Counted from the first letter of the stretch, positions 1-12,218 are shown. The stretch: DNA of 64,000 bases from Ditylenchus dipsaci (GCA_004194705.1 SADC01000413.1:1-64000); one strand, 5' to 3'. Numbers and translations are program-made. The notes: generated by a model from the sequence alone, not told the origin.

Positions 1-439
1 TTATTTATCAAAGCCTTGTAGCCCAAGTGTTGGGCGCCGTGCTGGAGCATGCCATCACATGTCTCGGCACCGATTGGGTTTATTGAACAAGTACAAGGAT
101 CTTAACCGCACTTGAGTTGTCTTTGGTTGAATTGCCTTGGGGACTAAGGAAAAAAGTCAAATTCTGATCAAAAAATTTTTTTTCGAGAATGGCTTTAAAA
201 CACTAAAAGTCTAAAAACATGGTAGCACATATATAATTAAAAAATCAGTAATAAAAAAATTACAAAAAGGAGATTGTCAGCTTTGCTGGAGCTATTATTC
301 GCGAACATACGTTTTGATTTTTCAAGAGCGTCATCTATTTGAAATATCTAACTATTTTCAGCAAGCACAACAACTTCAGAGACCAATTTTGACGAAATTT
401 TCAACTTTCAAAACTACCATCATGTCAAAAATGAGTTAG
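1..439. other. AT-rich stretch without a recognised feature
   Basis: No coding pattern or repeat structure was recognised here. Confidence 0.4.
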
Positions 440-1015
440 CTAGAAATCTGCACCAGAAAAGCAAAACTCATCAATTTTGGCCCAGTTGTGAGTAAAATCG
501 GTAGCGTCCGATTTTTTGCTTGGTTCACGTGGTTTGGGTTCTGGTCTGTAGGTGGTCTCTGGAGGTACAAATCCTAACCAACAAGAGGACAAGAACAAGA
601 TTAGTCCCGCCGCATCCACCAAAGTCCAGAATATAAAAAAAAAGTATATTTAAAGGCGTTTCATATAGCTTAATTTGTACACATCGTCCAACAGTTGAAG
701 TTTTAGATGAATTAGTTCTACATTAAAAAATGATTTGTGTCCTGGTGGGGCTCGACAGACGCCTTATTATGCAGTGGGATTTGCTTGATAAAATCGATAA
801 TTTTTGAAATACCTTGGTAAGGCTAACTGAAGAGAAAACTCTGACCGAAAAAAGTCAATTGATCTCAATGTTGCAAATGATGTCCAAAGTGCCATGCAGA
901 GTGCACGAGTATGGAATTTTACAGAAACTATCATATTCTTTTAACCAATACGCCGTTTTAGATTGTTTCTTGGCCTCTGCTTTAACTGATTCGATGTGCA
1001 GTCTATTTATCTGAG
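440..1015 (-). CDS. Tentative two-exon gene with one hydrophobic segment, unrecognised
   Basis: On the minus strand an ATG near 1014 opens 53 codons (starting MSQINRLHIESVKAEAK) and ends at a TGA that one lost base would bypass. A donor CCAAG/GTATTT follows near 805 and an acceptor TTTTAATGTAG near 723. The downstream exon is open in two frames. One contains a hydrophobic run (VDAAGLILFLSSCWLGF), then a proline-rich tail (ETTYRPEPKPREP) ending at 440, but needs a frame change near 640-655 beside a T9 run. The other is uninterrupted for about 50 codons from the acceptor. I do not recognise either product. If real it is a small single-pass membrane protein. Stop codons and homopolymers make the frame uncertain, so this is a candidate only. 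Confidence 0.3.
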
Positions 1016-1074
1016 ACATAGTTCACAAATTAGGTCTGGGAGGGGAGACTTTTTGCTGTTAAGGAAACCGCAGA

Positions 1075-2865
1075 AAATAAGTTGCGGAAAAAAGTTAACC
1101 GTCCCGATAAAATTCTTTTTGATTTTTTATGCAAATTGCTGTGTACACGTATATTTTTAGAAAATAAAATTGAAAATCGAATAGACAGTCCTGTGCACAA
1201 TTTCAATGCACTACAAAACTGTCATTGCTGTTAAAAAATATTTTAAACAAATTATGTTGAGCATTGCCACTCATTCAAAAGTATCCGAAAAACAAGGTAC
1301 GAAAAAAGTTAGCGGTCCATAACATTTTGATCTTTTTTACATGCTTGTCTTCATAGTGAAAGATTACAGCATACATTTTTTAAGAGCCTGAAATTTTAGT
1401 GCAAATTTAGAAGGTCAAGGTTTTGCTTTTTAAATTGTTCTGAGAAACCTATGACCATCAACATAAAGTGTCGACTTTTAGTCAAAATCAGTAAATGTAA
1501 GGAAAATGGTTGTTTCGGTCACGTAAATACCAGCTATTCTTGAAAATTTAATATCAATAAGCTAGCATTTAATGCATTTTCTAAAAGCTCTTTTATTTAT
1601 CTACAAATGGCATGTCGACTGCTCTTTTTAAGAATAGGACAGGGCCTAGAAACGGATGGTTTGAAGTGGAAGAGTTATAAAACTCCTCTTTTTACTTCAT
1701 TTTGGTACATTTTTGTTTTTCCACTTCCAACAAAAGGATCAAAATGTTATTGGACCGTAACTTTTTTCGTACCTTGTTTTCGGATATTTTGAATGAGTGG
1801 CGATGGCTGTAAGGAAGTTTCGTAACGAGACAATTTCGTAAGAGCGAATTTTTCGTAAAAGCGAACTTTCGTAAGAAATTTTTTTCGTAAGAAGCGAATT
1901 TTCGTAAGAAACTTTTTCGTAAGAGCGAATTTTCGTAAGAAAACTTTTTCGTAACAGCGAGTTTTCGTAACAAAACTCTTTCGTAAGGCGCTTTTCGGTA
2001 ACATTAGTGAATGTTAAGTGGCTTTTTTTGCTTTTTAATCATCACCTTGATGTTTCTTATAATTTCTGTGATGTTTTGACCAGAAATAGTCAAGAAAAAA
2101 AATAAAACAGTCAGAGGGTGGAATCGAACCGACGGTGAAAAAAACTCATCCCATCAACTTACCTACTGCAAACCATTCATGCCACTGATAGAGATGGGCT
2201 ATGTGTAGTATATATATATGAATCTAGCTCAGAGTCTTTCTCCACGCTTTTGGTATTTCGCTGGTCTCCTAACGGATGAAAAAGTCTGGGATCAACTCAG
2301 TAATCCAAATTTTAGTCATATACCTATGATTACCAACTTTTGTCTTTACTGTTAATATTCATATAGTTAACTGTACAAGCTGTCGAAGAGTGACAGAAAG
2401 GTCAAAATAACGAATCAGATGACATCTGGATTAAAAAAATTGATTAAAAGTGAAAAAAATTTCGATGATTTCCTCTTACGAAAGAAATTCGTTACGAAAA
2501 TTCGCTGTTACGAAAAAAATTTCTTAACGAAAATTCGCTGTTACGAAAAAGTTTCTTACGAATTTTCGCTGTTACGAAACTGTTTCTTATGAAAATGTTT
2601 CTTACGAAATTTCGTTCTTACGAAAGTTCGCTCTTACGAAATTGTCTTGTTACGAAACTTCCTACAGCCGTGGCGATGCTCAACATAATTTGTTTAAAAT
2701 ATTTTAAACAGCAATGACAGTTTTGTAGTGCATGAAATTTGTGCACAGGACTGTCTATTTCGATTTTCAATTTTATTCTAAAAATATACGTGTACACAGC
2801 AATTTGCATAAAAAATCAAAAAAATTTGATCGACGCGTAACTTTTTTCCGCAACCTGTATACCCT
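1075..2865. mobile_element. Large foldback element, 1.8 kb
   Basis: The outer ~210 bp at 1075-1290 (from GTTGCGGAAAAAAGTTAAC) return in reverse complement at about 2677-2860 (to TTTTTTCCGCAAC). A second inner pair lies at 1282-1335 and 1737-1800 (CACTCATTC..GGTCC against GGACCG..GAATGAGTGG). The middle has no transposase-like ORF. A hAT-type element (1805-2669) has inserted into the right arm. The internal ORFs on both strands are by-products of the repeat. Confidence 0.75.
1805..2669. mobile_element. Nested hAT-type non-autonomous element with 8-bp target duplication
   Basis: The element begins GGCTGTAAGGAAGTTTCGTAAC and ends GTTACGAAACTTCCTACAGCC, a near-perfect terminal inverted repeat. 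It is flanked by GTGGCGAT at 1797-1804 and again at 2670-2677, an 8-bp direct duplication as expected for hAT transposition. Both subterminal regions are arrays of CGTAAGAA/CGAATTTTCG words in opposite orientation. It carries no transposase. A degenerate tRNA-like block (B box GGTTCGATTCC on the minus strand near 2115-2130) lies inside it. Confidence 0.8.
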
Positions 2866-3439
2866 TTCTATAACATTCATACTGCAAGTCACCAGGCTCG
2901 GTCAAGTCTGTCCGGCCGTACGTTAGAGCTGAATCCGCGATTGAGCATAAAAAGCGTGACATATTTCTATTAGTTCAGTAATAGAATGTATAGCCTCGAA
3001 TGGTGGTCTACTTAGATTTAGGAATGCGTAGAACCGAGCAATTTTCAAATTTTCCAAGAAATTCTTTTACGTGTTTATTATAGGTTTTTTATTGTAAAAT
3101 CATGAATAAAAATACGAAAAATCAATATATATAATCTTATACAAATTGTAACCAAAATTTTTCACCCAGGCGAATCTGGTAATTGTGAGAGGCATGCCTC
3201 ACACCTCCGCGCAAACACGAGTCGCGCGTCAAGCTCAAAATGTGACTAGGAAATTATTTTTTTTTTCACTTCCACCAGAAAATTTGCAAGAAAGGTGACA
3301 ATCATTATTTTTTCATACATAAGATAGCTTGGCTCTATATGGATTCGCGCTAATCCAAAAAATATGCCTTAGTCCTCGCTGTTGATTTTTTGGAAATTTT
3401 TTCTTCAAAAAATGTCCCAAAAGTGTGTAATTGCATCTT

Positions 3440-3790
3440 TAATGGCTTGTTCACTTTGTTAGAGTTCGAGTTAGAGTCAGAGTTCGGGTTTTGGCTACGT
3501 GAACACTCTGATCCTAATCTAACACGAGGTGTTCACGTACTTCGAGTTAGAGTTCGAGTTGAACTTGAAAGGTGTTAATGCATATAACTTGGATTCCATT
3601 GTGCTAAATCCTCCAAAAACTAATTTTAGAAACCTTTAACCGCTCTGGAGTGAGATTCTGAGCTATCTAAGCTATATAAATGAACATTTTCAAGCTCGAC
3701 CTCGAACTCTAACTCGATGTCCGTGAACACCATCGAGTTCGGATTTTTGAGTATATGAACACCTCTTTACCCGAACTCGTAATCTAACAA
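3440..3790. repeat. Foldback repeat built on GTTAGAGTTCGAG words
   Basis: GAGTTAGAGTTCGAG-type words occur forward at 3460-3570 and inverted at 3690-3790 (CTCGAACTCTAACTC). They are accompanied by GTGAACAC/GTGTTCAC words, the same pairing seen in the GC-rich repeat at 9840-10050. Probably a non-autonomous DNA element; exact ends not found. Confidence 0.5.
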
Positions 3791-5323
3791 CGTCGATCTG
3801 TTCGGAAAACTGCTTTGAAAGTTGTGTCAAGTTGCTGAAAAATTTCCACTTAGTCATGCCAAGACAAAATGTAACATCAACTTATATTTCAAAAGAAGTT
3901 CGTCATTTCGATGCAGACACCTATCTAGTATACTATGTGTCATCATTCTAAAAATGTATGATTTTCAAAAATGAAAATGCTCAATACATCAATGCCCTTT
4001 TGAAACCCATCAACTAAAAAAATACATTTTTGCTGGATAAGCTTTTATGCTTGAAGTCACGATGAAAGTATGGGGATTGTAGTGCTGCCTTATTTTGGAA
4101 TTACATCGAGAGGCTCATATATCAAATACGTATTGGCCTTGTGAATTAACCATATTCAATAATAAAACAAATCTTCGAAATAGTTATTAGTGATACCGGT
4201 GCGTTCAGAAATGCTTCTCTTATCGTGTTGGTAGAAAAAATGAGCTCGGGGGGTGATTTAGGGCCAATTTTTTAAAAAAAATCCGAGTATGGGGGGGAAC
4301 TATAAAAGTACCCACGTTTAACTAACCCTAACATATACTGGCCTGAGTGCTTTCATAAGAATACAAAAAATTTATAACCTTTTGAAATCTACAATCTGAA
4401 AAACTGCTCAAACTCTCTTATGCCATTACCTTTACGTGAAAAAAGTGTAATTCAATAAAAAGCTCCTGTTGCTGTGCCTGTTGTTACTAGTTCCCCGCTC
4501 AATCATCTCAAATCTTACAATAACTCAAAGCTTGAAGAATGGCATGCTCGAGTTTGAGGCTTCGGTCCTGGCGCAATTGTGAAACGATGGTCAGTGCAAG
4601 ATGATGGATCCAGCTGCATAGATAGAACGTATCAGTTGATGACGATAATTATCCCCCCTAAATATCTAATTCGTGTAAGTAAAGATCTTCTTTGGTAGTG
4701 TGGGATCTCCCTTCTTTTCTCCAAAAGGCACGTAGGCGTAAAATAGTTATTCTGGACCCCTGATTAGCCGAGAAAACACTCTGCTTTTAAAGATTAAAAA
4801 TCTGTTTTGATCCACAAGGCTGAAATTGAAAATAGGGTGGAGTTAAATATCACTACTGAATTTTTTATGATATTGTTGGCTTGGATTTTAGGACTTTATT
4901 AATTGTTTATTTCTAGGCTCATGGGTAGGCAGCGCATAGAAGTTGAAATTTGAATCTTCTAAATGACCTCTTTCAGGCTTTGAGACATATATTTGAGTAT
5001 TCTTCACTTAGGTTTTAAAAGGGAAAACTTCATGGTGGGGGAAGGGGTATTTGCGAATAAGGTCAAAAATCCCCAATAAAATTATACCATTTCGAAACCT
5101 ATCAAGTTGAGAAGCAAGCTTTTATTCTGTAAATCTTTTTGTCGAATGTTGGGCCCACAACAGAGAAAATGTAAGGTTGTCCACGACTTCGAAAGAGCGG
5201 AAAGGTCATTATCGAATTCAATGGGAATTGACACCAAACGATGTTTTGTTAATTTTTCGACTTTGACGGTGAGAGATTAATTATGTTCTTGTCCCGCTAA
5301 CTATATCCGGTCTAACTCCAAAA
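3791..5323. other. Gene-poor stretch with one dispersed repeat
   Basis: No convincing exon was found. The segment at 4200-4320 (GAGCTCGGGGGGTGATT .. TCCGAGTATGGGGGGGAAC) reappears in reverse complement at about 43855-43945 inside the intron of the cysteine-rich gene, so it is a dispersed repeat. Confidence 0.4.
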
Positions 5324-5572
5324 TACGTATTCACTCTAATAAAAGGGCACCCTCTAATAAACGGGCAACCCTCAAGGACCTATAATCTCAGCTCAGAATT
5401 TCGTTTTGCTGATCTGTTTATTGCGTTTTCGTAGTTACCACGAGCACATATGATTCCACTTTTCAGATTTTGGTTGAGCACCCGAAAATCTCAAAAACGA
5501 CCCAAATTTTTTTTCAAGTTTTGAGGGTTGAAAAAATAAACGGCATGCCCGTTTATTAGAGTGAATACGGTA
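5324..5572. mobile_element. MITE of the TACCGTAT-end family
   Basis: The left end (TACGTATTCACTCTAATAAA) is mirrored by the right end (TTTATTAGAGTGAATACGGTA). Internal sequence includes the GAGATTTTCGGGTGCTCAACC-like block shared with the copies at 36178-36425, 43232-43370 and 54913-55177. Non-coding. Confidence 0.7.
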
Positions 5573-5785
5573 AACCCTGTTAGATAACTGTGGAGTTTTC
5601 AGTATACATACAGTTTGACCCGGTAATTCTGACTGAGAAGAACCATGAATAAATTCAAAGATTTCATTCAAGTCTTTAGGGGATCGTTCTGACATGAGAG
5701 TCTCCCGTGGTTTCACTTTTTGGACCCTACCGCGGGAATTTCTTGTTGCATTCTTGGTTGCACCCGTGGGTTTTTTATTACACAA
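5573..5785 (-). CDS. Candidate exon abutting a MITE
   Basis: The minus strand is open from an ATG at 5785 into the MITE, about 71 codons of which lie outside the repeat. The unique part is basic at the start (around SRGRVQKVKPRET) and then reads like ordinary coding sequence (SPKDLNEIFEFIHGSSQSEL). The MITE begins exactly where the ORF loses that character, so it may sit in an intron or may truncate the exon. I do not recognise the protein. Confidence 0.3.
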
Positions 5786-6164
5786 AATTGCTATACAGTA
5801 TAGCTATACTGTATCTAAGTTATGAATTACCTATAGTTCGGGTATGATGCATTTGTGGAAAATTTTGGTTCACAATAATTCCTAGCTTTCTTTCAGTTTT
5901 CTTTTGTTCACAATATTTAAATTTTAAGCTGTATGCGTTTTGTACTCAAAATGGATAGGGACCTCTACGGCTACTTTTTTTTAACTCACACTAAAAACCG
6001 TGATTTTTTAGCTAGCTGTTTTTTAGTAGAGTTCACCTTACATTTGGTGCAATTTTTTCGAAAATTATTCTCAATCAGGTTGTTTGACTACTCAATTGAT
6101 AGAGAAATAACTCACTGCAAAACGGTGTGAAACATCTGAGATAGGAAATACCAGGGCCCGTATT

Positions 6165-6430
6165 AATAAAGATTACCTTACCTCTACTTTTACCTTACCT
6201 CTAACTTTTACTCTTACCTCTAGCTTTTACCCTACCTCTACCTTTTTTTACCTTTAACTTTTACCCTTTCCTCTCCTTACCCTTACCACTACCTTTTACC
6301 CCTACTCTACCCTTACCTCTACCTTCAATTTTTACCCTACTTTACCTCTACTTTACCATTACCTGTAACTTTTACCATTACCTTAACCTTTTACCCATAG
6401 CTGTATTTCTACCTTCAACTTTTACAAATA
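6165..6430. repeat. Degenerate TTACCTCTACTTT microsatellite
   Basis: About 260 bp of imperfect 10-14 nt units (CTTTTACC.TACCTCTA) on the plus strand. No gene overlaps it. Confidence 0.8.
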
Positions 6431-7310
6431 CATGCAATACAACTCTTCGGCACAAACGATTTATTCAACAACACAACAGTGCAAGCACACCTCAACGGAC
6501 AAGTAACGATTTACGATAGAATTTCTCATATTCGATCCGTGTTCATTCTTTGCAATGCGCAGAGATTGCATGCACGCCCCTTGATCCGGATATTCAGTAT
6601 TGAGGGTGTCGGCGACGAGCTTACACGCATTGCTTTGACCAGCGGCTGAGTCCTTTCACGTTTGCACGTATCCGGTGTGAACATTGCGAAAACTAAATAA
6701 AAACAACGATAGAGTGAGAGAAAAAGCACAGTCTTAAGGTAGCGAGCAAAACTCAACAATGAAACGCACAACAATGAAAAACGGAAGTTAAATTCGTGTT
6801 CAGCGAACTAAAATTGCTTTAGAAATGCTTTACGGGACAATATTTTGAAAATCGAGATGAAGGTAAAAAATTTTACCTTGCTACCACCCATGGTAAAAAT
6901 ATGCCTTGGTCCCCCTGTTCCCCCTTTTTCAGGTACCTCAAAAATCATACTTTTTTTTGGAAAAGTGGTGAAATTATTACGTGTTGTCCCTAAGCATAAT
7001 GCCTAAGACCCAAAGCCTAAGCCTAAGGACTAGGCCTATTTCCTAAGCCTGAAAATTGTTGAGGGGGCGGGGGGGGGGGGGGCGGGTGTTAGTATAGTAT
7101 AGCAGCGCCGATTTGTCATTTTATGGAGATACCTTTTTTGCTGACCACAAAATATGGCTCTCATACCACATTTAAAAAAACGCGGATCAATCTTTTTGTG
7201 TCGAGTCTATCTCCTGAAGTCTGTCAGCTTCACCCCAATCTTTTTTAGGCTAATTAATTGCATGGTCAAATGAATTATATGTGGATATTTGTCTCATGAA
7301 TTGTCTGTTC
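6431..7310. other. Unassigned stretch with a long G tract
   Basis: No gene recognised. A G-run of more than ten bases lies near 7070-7085. Similar G runs recur near 41370, 44280, 54426, 57217 and 60425, mostly at the ends of mobile elements. Confidence 0.35.
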
Positions 7311-9000
7311 GCTAAAGGTGCTTACACAATGAGGGGTGAGGGTGCAGATCTGAGGGTGCAGAGCTCATTGAGTACACACTGGATCCGCACCTACGCACTC
7401 CCGCACTAAGAGCGGCACCACCGCAGTGCGGCACTCGACTGTACCAATGAGGTTTTGCCTCCTCGGCGCGGGAGTGATAAAGTGAAGAGTTCGAGTGCGG
7501 GTGCAAATCCGCACCGCCGCACTCAATTTTTTAATGCATTTTTTTGCATTTTCAGAATTTAGTCGGATGTTTTTTCCCACGTGATATATGCCAAAAATGT
7601 ATTTCTTTTTCTGAGTTGATTGACATTCATAGAATTTCGGAATTCATCTAGAAAAAACTTATAGCCAAAATGTATAAATTTCTTGATACATCCAGTAATA
7701 GAGCTGACAACTGTGCTTCAGGGCGGGTTTTTTGCTAAAGGCACATTTGCTAAAAAAAATTTTTTGATAAAGGCAGAAAGCTTTGTATGGTTTTGTTCTG
7801 GCGAAATTCTTCTCACTGATACTCATAGGCGTTACACCCTTAGTAGTTATACTATCAGTGGTCTTCATCGAACCTCTTTGGTCCCAATTAGAGGTATAGA
7901 CATTTTCTCCAAAATGAAACTTTTTTCAAACAGATTTTTAAGTTTTTTTTTTGAAATTTTTTAGATTGTGTCTGAACCATCCTAAACCATCCAGATTTCT
8001 TAGGCCATCCGTGAATTACCTCATACCATCCCACTGCTGAAACAACACCGAGAAAAACCCCAAGACCATGAATCGAGGTAAATTTTCCGTGGAAAGTGGA
8101 AAATTTTCCATGAAATAATTTTTACATGAAAAGTCGATTTAAGTCAATTTTTCTGTGCCGCGACCTCAGTAATCAGGCTACAAATACGTAATCGGCTAAA
8201 ATAAGTATGAATAAAAAAATTGTTAATAAGTCTAATCGACTCCTGAATTTTCGGGTGGTCCACTTGGATATCCCCCACCCTACCCCAATTCGAGGTAGGT
8301 ACCTCATGGTCAGGTGGCTGTCCACCTGGACGGCCTAAAAATGGAAGTAAAAAATAAAGTTAACACTTAGTGAGGCTCGAACCAGTAACCTCGGTGCCGG
8401 CAACCTCTCCCCAATTTAGACCAGGTAGTAGCAAACCAAGTGGTCGACCACTTGGATCAAATTTTTTTTTACGTTTTCAGGTTACAAAACAATTTTTCTG
8501 CACCGATTCGAGTATGCTGAAGATGGTTTGACAGTGGTAAAATCACGTTTTATCGAGAAATTTTTTAAGTTATTGCTAATTCTTGATTTATCAAAATCAA
8601 TCGTTAGCGATAAATCAAAAATTTCTTGATAAAACGTGATTTTACCACTGTCAAACCATCTTCAGCATGATCGAATTAGTGCAGAAAAATCGTTTTGTAC
8701 CCGAAAACGTAAATTTCCATTTTCCAAAAATAAAGCCTTAGTCTTAAAAAGTTTCAGTTAGGATCCACAAGCGGAAAAGTTGTACTCAAAATAATTTGAG
8801 CGCCGAAAAGAGCATAAGAAAATGAAACAACGATGATGCGCCACACTCCGAATAAAAATCGCCTCACTCAGAATGAAAGAGCGCGGGAGTGCGGCTCCAA
8901 AAATGTGTCGCCTTGTTGTGTACACGCTGGCGCCGCACCGCGGGAGTGAAGATTTGCGCGGGAGTGCGGAGTGCGGGGGTGCGGCTCCCATTGAGTACTT
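7310..9000. mobile_element. Probable hAT-like element with GC-rich subterminal repeats
   Basis: Both flanks carry clusters of GCACTCCCGCACT/GTGCGGGAGTGCGG words in opposite orientation (7325-7525 and 8880-8985), GC-rich in AT-rich surroundings, next to an ATTGAGTAC word. Between them lie other repeats: a block at 8250-8460 with a CACTTGGAT..GTCCACCTGG theme and a perfect-looking hairpin at 8515-8690. No transposase ORF is visible. Precise termini were not resolved. Confidence 0.45.
8435..8720. repeat. Foldback flanked by CCAAGTGGTCGACCACTTGG
   Basis: GAAGATGGTTTGACAGTGG at about 8518 pairs with CCACTGTCAAACCATCTTC near 8645. A diverged copy with the same arms lies at 42530-42845, again beside CCAAGTGGTCGTCCACTTGG. 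Non-coding. Confidence 0.65.
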
Positions 9001-9224
9001 AGCTTAAATGTATAAAAAACTCACTTCGTGCATCATTTCTGAAAAGTGAACTAAGGGACGCTGCACGTCACCTTTCACCCACGTAGAAAATTGAGGAGAC
9101 GAACTGGTAGAACGTAATTGGACCATTTGCCGCGCATTATCCAAGATCAAGCCATTGAGAAGCACATAAGTGCATTTGCGGGAAACTAAATTTTTTTATG
9201 TTTATATACCGTTCGTAATGAAAA

Positions 9225-9375
9225 ATTTCGAAAAAGTCATTTGGGTAAAAAAAAGATTTCATTTCATTTTATCCAGTGCTTATTGCTATTTTAGAGCGAA
9301 AAAAAAAGATTTTCACTAAAAACTTCAAAAATAAAAAAGATTTTGGGTCCCGAAAAAAGGAAAAATCTTTTTAAA
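9225..9375. repeat. Dispersed repeat shared with 44173-44260
   Basis: The run from TCGTAATGAAAAATTTCG to ATTGCTATTTTAGAGC reappears at 44173-44260 with few differences. No coding content. Confidence 0.6.
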
Positions 9376-9839
9376 AAACGAACGATCACTAACCCTGGTT
9401 TATATTTATATCTGACATTTTAATTGGCGGGGAACAATTATATTTCGCCTCGCACTATACTTTTTGAGACGAAAAACTTAAAAGAATACAGTAAGAGACA
9501 AAAGAGAACTGCCCTCCCCACCAATTCACATTTTCACATGGATATCCCCTGGATGTCCTAAAAATAAAAAAATCAGTTTAAGTAAAAAATCCGTTTTCCG
9601 AAGTAAAAAATTTGTGAGGAATCGGGTTTGTTGAGACCAAAAGTACTATTCAACTTACCCATCCCCAAACCTGGGTGTGCTACCTCTAGGACAGGTTAAT
9701 ATCCAGGTAACCGCAGAGTAGGGGTATATTCACCCAAATGACCTGAAAAGTCAAATGCTTGTCTTTTTATATCTAAAATTATGATAAAAAAAGGTATGCA
9801 CCCAGGTGGATTCAAACTAGAATCTCTAAATCACCCCTT

Positions 9840-10050
9840 AAGCTACGTTCACATACTGCGACTCCTATGTGGACACGAAAGTCGGAGGCAGAGGCGCAGG
9901 TGTTCACATTGTGACTCCGCCTCTAACTCTGTCTCCGGCTACCTATGTGAACACTCGTGTTCACGTGCCCTCCTCCGCCTCCGACTCTTGTGTGTCCACA
10001 TACAGTACTCGGAGTCGGAGGCGCGCCTCCGACTACTCGATTCTTGCATA
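9840..10050. repeat. GC-rich inverted-repeat cluster
   Basis: Words such as GGAGGCAGAGGCG, CTCCGCCTC and GGAGTCGGAGGCG alternate on both strands, with CTATGTGGACAC/GTGTCCACATA at the edges. This resembles the GC-rich subterminal repeats of the hAT element at 54452-55663. Overlapping ORFs of 66-111 codons here follow the repeat and are not genes. Confidence 0.55.
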
Positions 10051-10854
10051 TCAAACATGTCTGATTTTTTGAATAGCAAAAAAATTTTTTCGCATAGTTT
10101 GATGTTCCTAAGGTAAAATTGTAAAACCAAACGTCCCAATCACCAAAAATCACGACGAATCACCTTAGACTATTTTGAACTACCCTTAAATAATAACTCA
10201 AAAATTTTGTTTGAGTAGCGCCGAAAATTGATACTATTTTGAAACCCATCAAGATATTATTTTTATTAACATACTTGAAAAATATGGTGATTTGACGCTG
10301 GCCTTCAAAGGTCCGGGTGCAAACCGCTTAGCGAATATGCTATATAGAAAGACGATATAATTAGTTAGAAGGTTTAATAAAATAATTTCAAAACAGAATC
10401 GCTTAGTTGTGAAACCTATCAACTAACTATATTGTCTTCCTATACAAAAACTTCATTGAGCAGATTTTTCGTTTGCAGGTTAGCAGGTTTCACCTAGCCT
10501 TTAAAGGTCAACGCAAATGCTGATGAGCAAACTAGCCTCCAAATAATTTAATTAAGGATTCAATTGTATATGAAATTCAATTTCGATATATATTCTTGAC
10601 CAGATGGCCAAAACAGGACTAATAAAAGCTTTCCAAAGTTTGTGTGAGGCCTTTGTATATGTTGTTGACTGTGCCATAGTTTTATGCGTTTGTTGTCTGA
10701 ACGGTTTCCGTGTCTTGGGTTGGCGTTGCTCAGTTGTCTAAACTCAACAGTTGTGCTTTGCGAGAGAATATACACAATTTGTGTCTTGTTGCAAATTTGT
10801 GTCCAGTCGCAATCCAAAGCCTGCAAGATTCCTAAGTCCCTTGACGTGGCTAAC

Positions 10855-11350
10855 GAGAAAATGAGATCTCTCTTGTGTCAATGAAATTTTTTACCATGTC
10901 GCCGAGTCCGTGGATTGCGTGGTCAAAGGAAGTCGTTGTATCGTGCGAGACAATCCGCCAGAAGCGCCGCATAATTGTTGATAACATTTGCCAACTGGAT
11001 AGAAAGACATCTATAACATAACATTTTAGAATCAGAAAGCTTAACAAACACGTCAAAATTCTTATATTATTTTTTTTTTCAATCTAAGCCAAACGTTCAA
11101 ATAACTATTCCTTAAAAAAAATTATTGAAAAGTATTTTGAATTTCCTGCTGTTTTCTGAAATAATTTTGCTGCGAGATAATTGGATTATTGGCCATAAAA
11201 ATGGATTGAAGGCATAAAAACACAAGAAGACGTTGGTAAACACCATGCTTTCATGCAATGAATGAGGTTTCGTAATCTCTCTTGTGTCAATGAAATTTTT
11301 TTTACCATGTCGCCGAGTCCGTGGATGCGTGGTCGAAGGAAGTCTTGAAT
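10855..11350. repeat. Direct duplication of a ~75-bp segment
   Basis: A segment starting ATCTCTCTTGTGTCAATG near 10864 and including ATGTCGCCGAGTCCGTGGAT recurs near 11276-11345. On the minus strand both copies encode IHGLGDMVK, which could mean a duplicated exon, but no convincing gene could be assembled round them. Confidence 0.5.
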
Positions 11351-11599
11351 ATACTCAGCTTCACAATAGTTAAGCGAAGTCAATAACTACCCCTCCCGTG
11401 AATAAGCACCTTCATAAAAGGGCACCCTCTGCAGACAGATCGCTAAGACTCGCTCCCTGATGTGGCTTCAATGTGGCCGTTTCGGCCACATTTTGCCAAC
11501 CCTGATGATTGTGTGTGCAACAAACGCTACAACCATCGATTTCACATACAAATGTTTATAGATAAATGCACACCCTTGTGACACATCAAGCGACACACC

Positions 11600-11890
11600 A
11601 TTCGAAAACTCAGCCAAAGTAGCTTTTTCATAAGTATAAAAGAAGGGTAATACTTATTTCTAGTACGAAATATTTTTTCTAGTACTAAAATTTAACATGC
11701 ATAGAAAAACTGTTTGTAAAGTTAGAAATTTTTTCCTTGACACATGAACGTGTAGCCCTGAATCTCAGATTTTTAACTACTTCAATTTCCTGTGAACGAT
11801 TTTAAATATATGAAGACTTTGAGCTTTGTATCAAGTAACTTTTTCGACCAAGTTCCTCTATTCAGACTCCTAGATCTCCAATTTTTTAAA
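11600..11890. repeat. Dispersed ~290-bp repeat, second copy at 61040-61330
   Basis: From AACTCAGCCAAAGTAGC to CAAGTTCCTC the two copies match closely with scattered substitutions and small indels. No ORF; probably a transposon fragment. Confidence 0.7.
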
Positions 11891-11926
11891 TTTTTACTGA
11901 AAAAAGATATTTTGTTAGGGCCTGTT

Positions 11927-12136
11927 TACAGTGGGATGTCGATGTCGAAGTAAAAGTGGTGTCTAGATCTCGCGTTTCCCATCGGAAAATGCCAAATCGG
12001 ATATAGATGACCTATACCTAAAATCAAAAAGTAGGTATAGGTCATCTATATCAGATTTGGCATTTTCCAATGAGAAACGCAAAATCTAGACACCACTTTC
12101 ACTTCGACATCGACATCCCATTGTAAGCGGGCCCTA
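11927..12136. mobile_element. Near-perfect hairpin MITE
   Basis: Arms of about 95 bp pair: GGGATGTCGATGTCGAAG..GGTATAGGTCATC against its reverse complement, with a short loop near 12030. The ends read TTAGGGCC and GGGCCCTAA. A clear direct target duplication was not found. Confidence 0.75.
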
Positions 12137-12218
12137 AGAATGATGTGAAATTCAAAAAGATAATCTGCAAGAACTAGGTTTACTTTGTTTAAATATTTTG
12201 GCAAACAGAAATTCAATA

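Noticed and set aside
1692..2004. Lys/Phe-rich ORFs (FLRKFA-type repeats) on the minus strand
   Set aside because: Translation of the TTCGTAAGAAA subterminal array of a MITE.
6165..6430. Possible telomeric repeat (CCTTACC-like words)
   Set aside because: Units vary in length and sequence (TTTACC, CTCTACC) and do not match a regular telomere unit.
7068..7084. G-quadruplex or telomere-like G tract
   Set aside because: A single homopolymer run rather than spaced G-triplets; similar runs sit at transposon ends and are prone to sequencing error.
9781..10153. Overlapping ORFs of 66-111 codons on both strands
   Set aside because: They follow a GC-rich inverted-repeat cluster; no domain, splice or codon support.
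11186..11383. Duplicated exon of a gene (IHGLGDMVK in both copies)
   Set aside because: The two copies have different flanking frames and no splice-consistent gene could be built, so only the repeat is reported.
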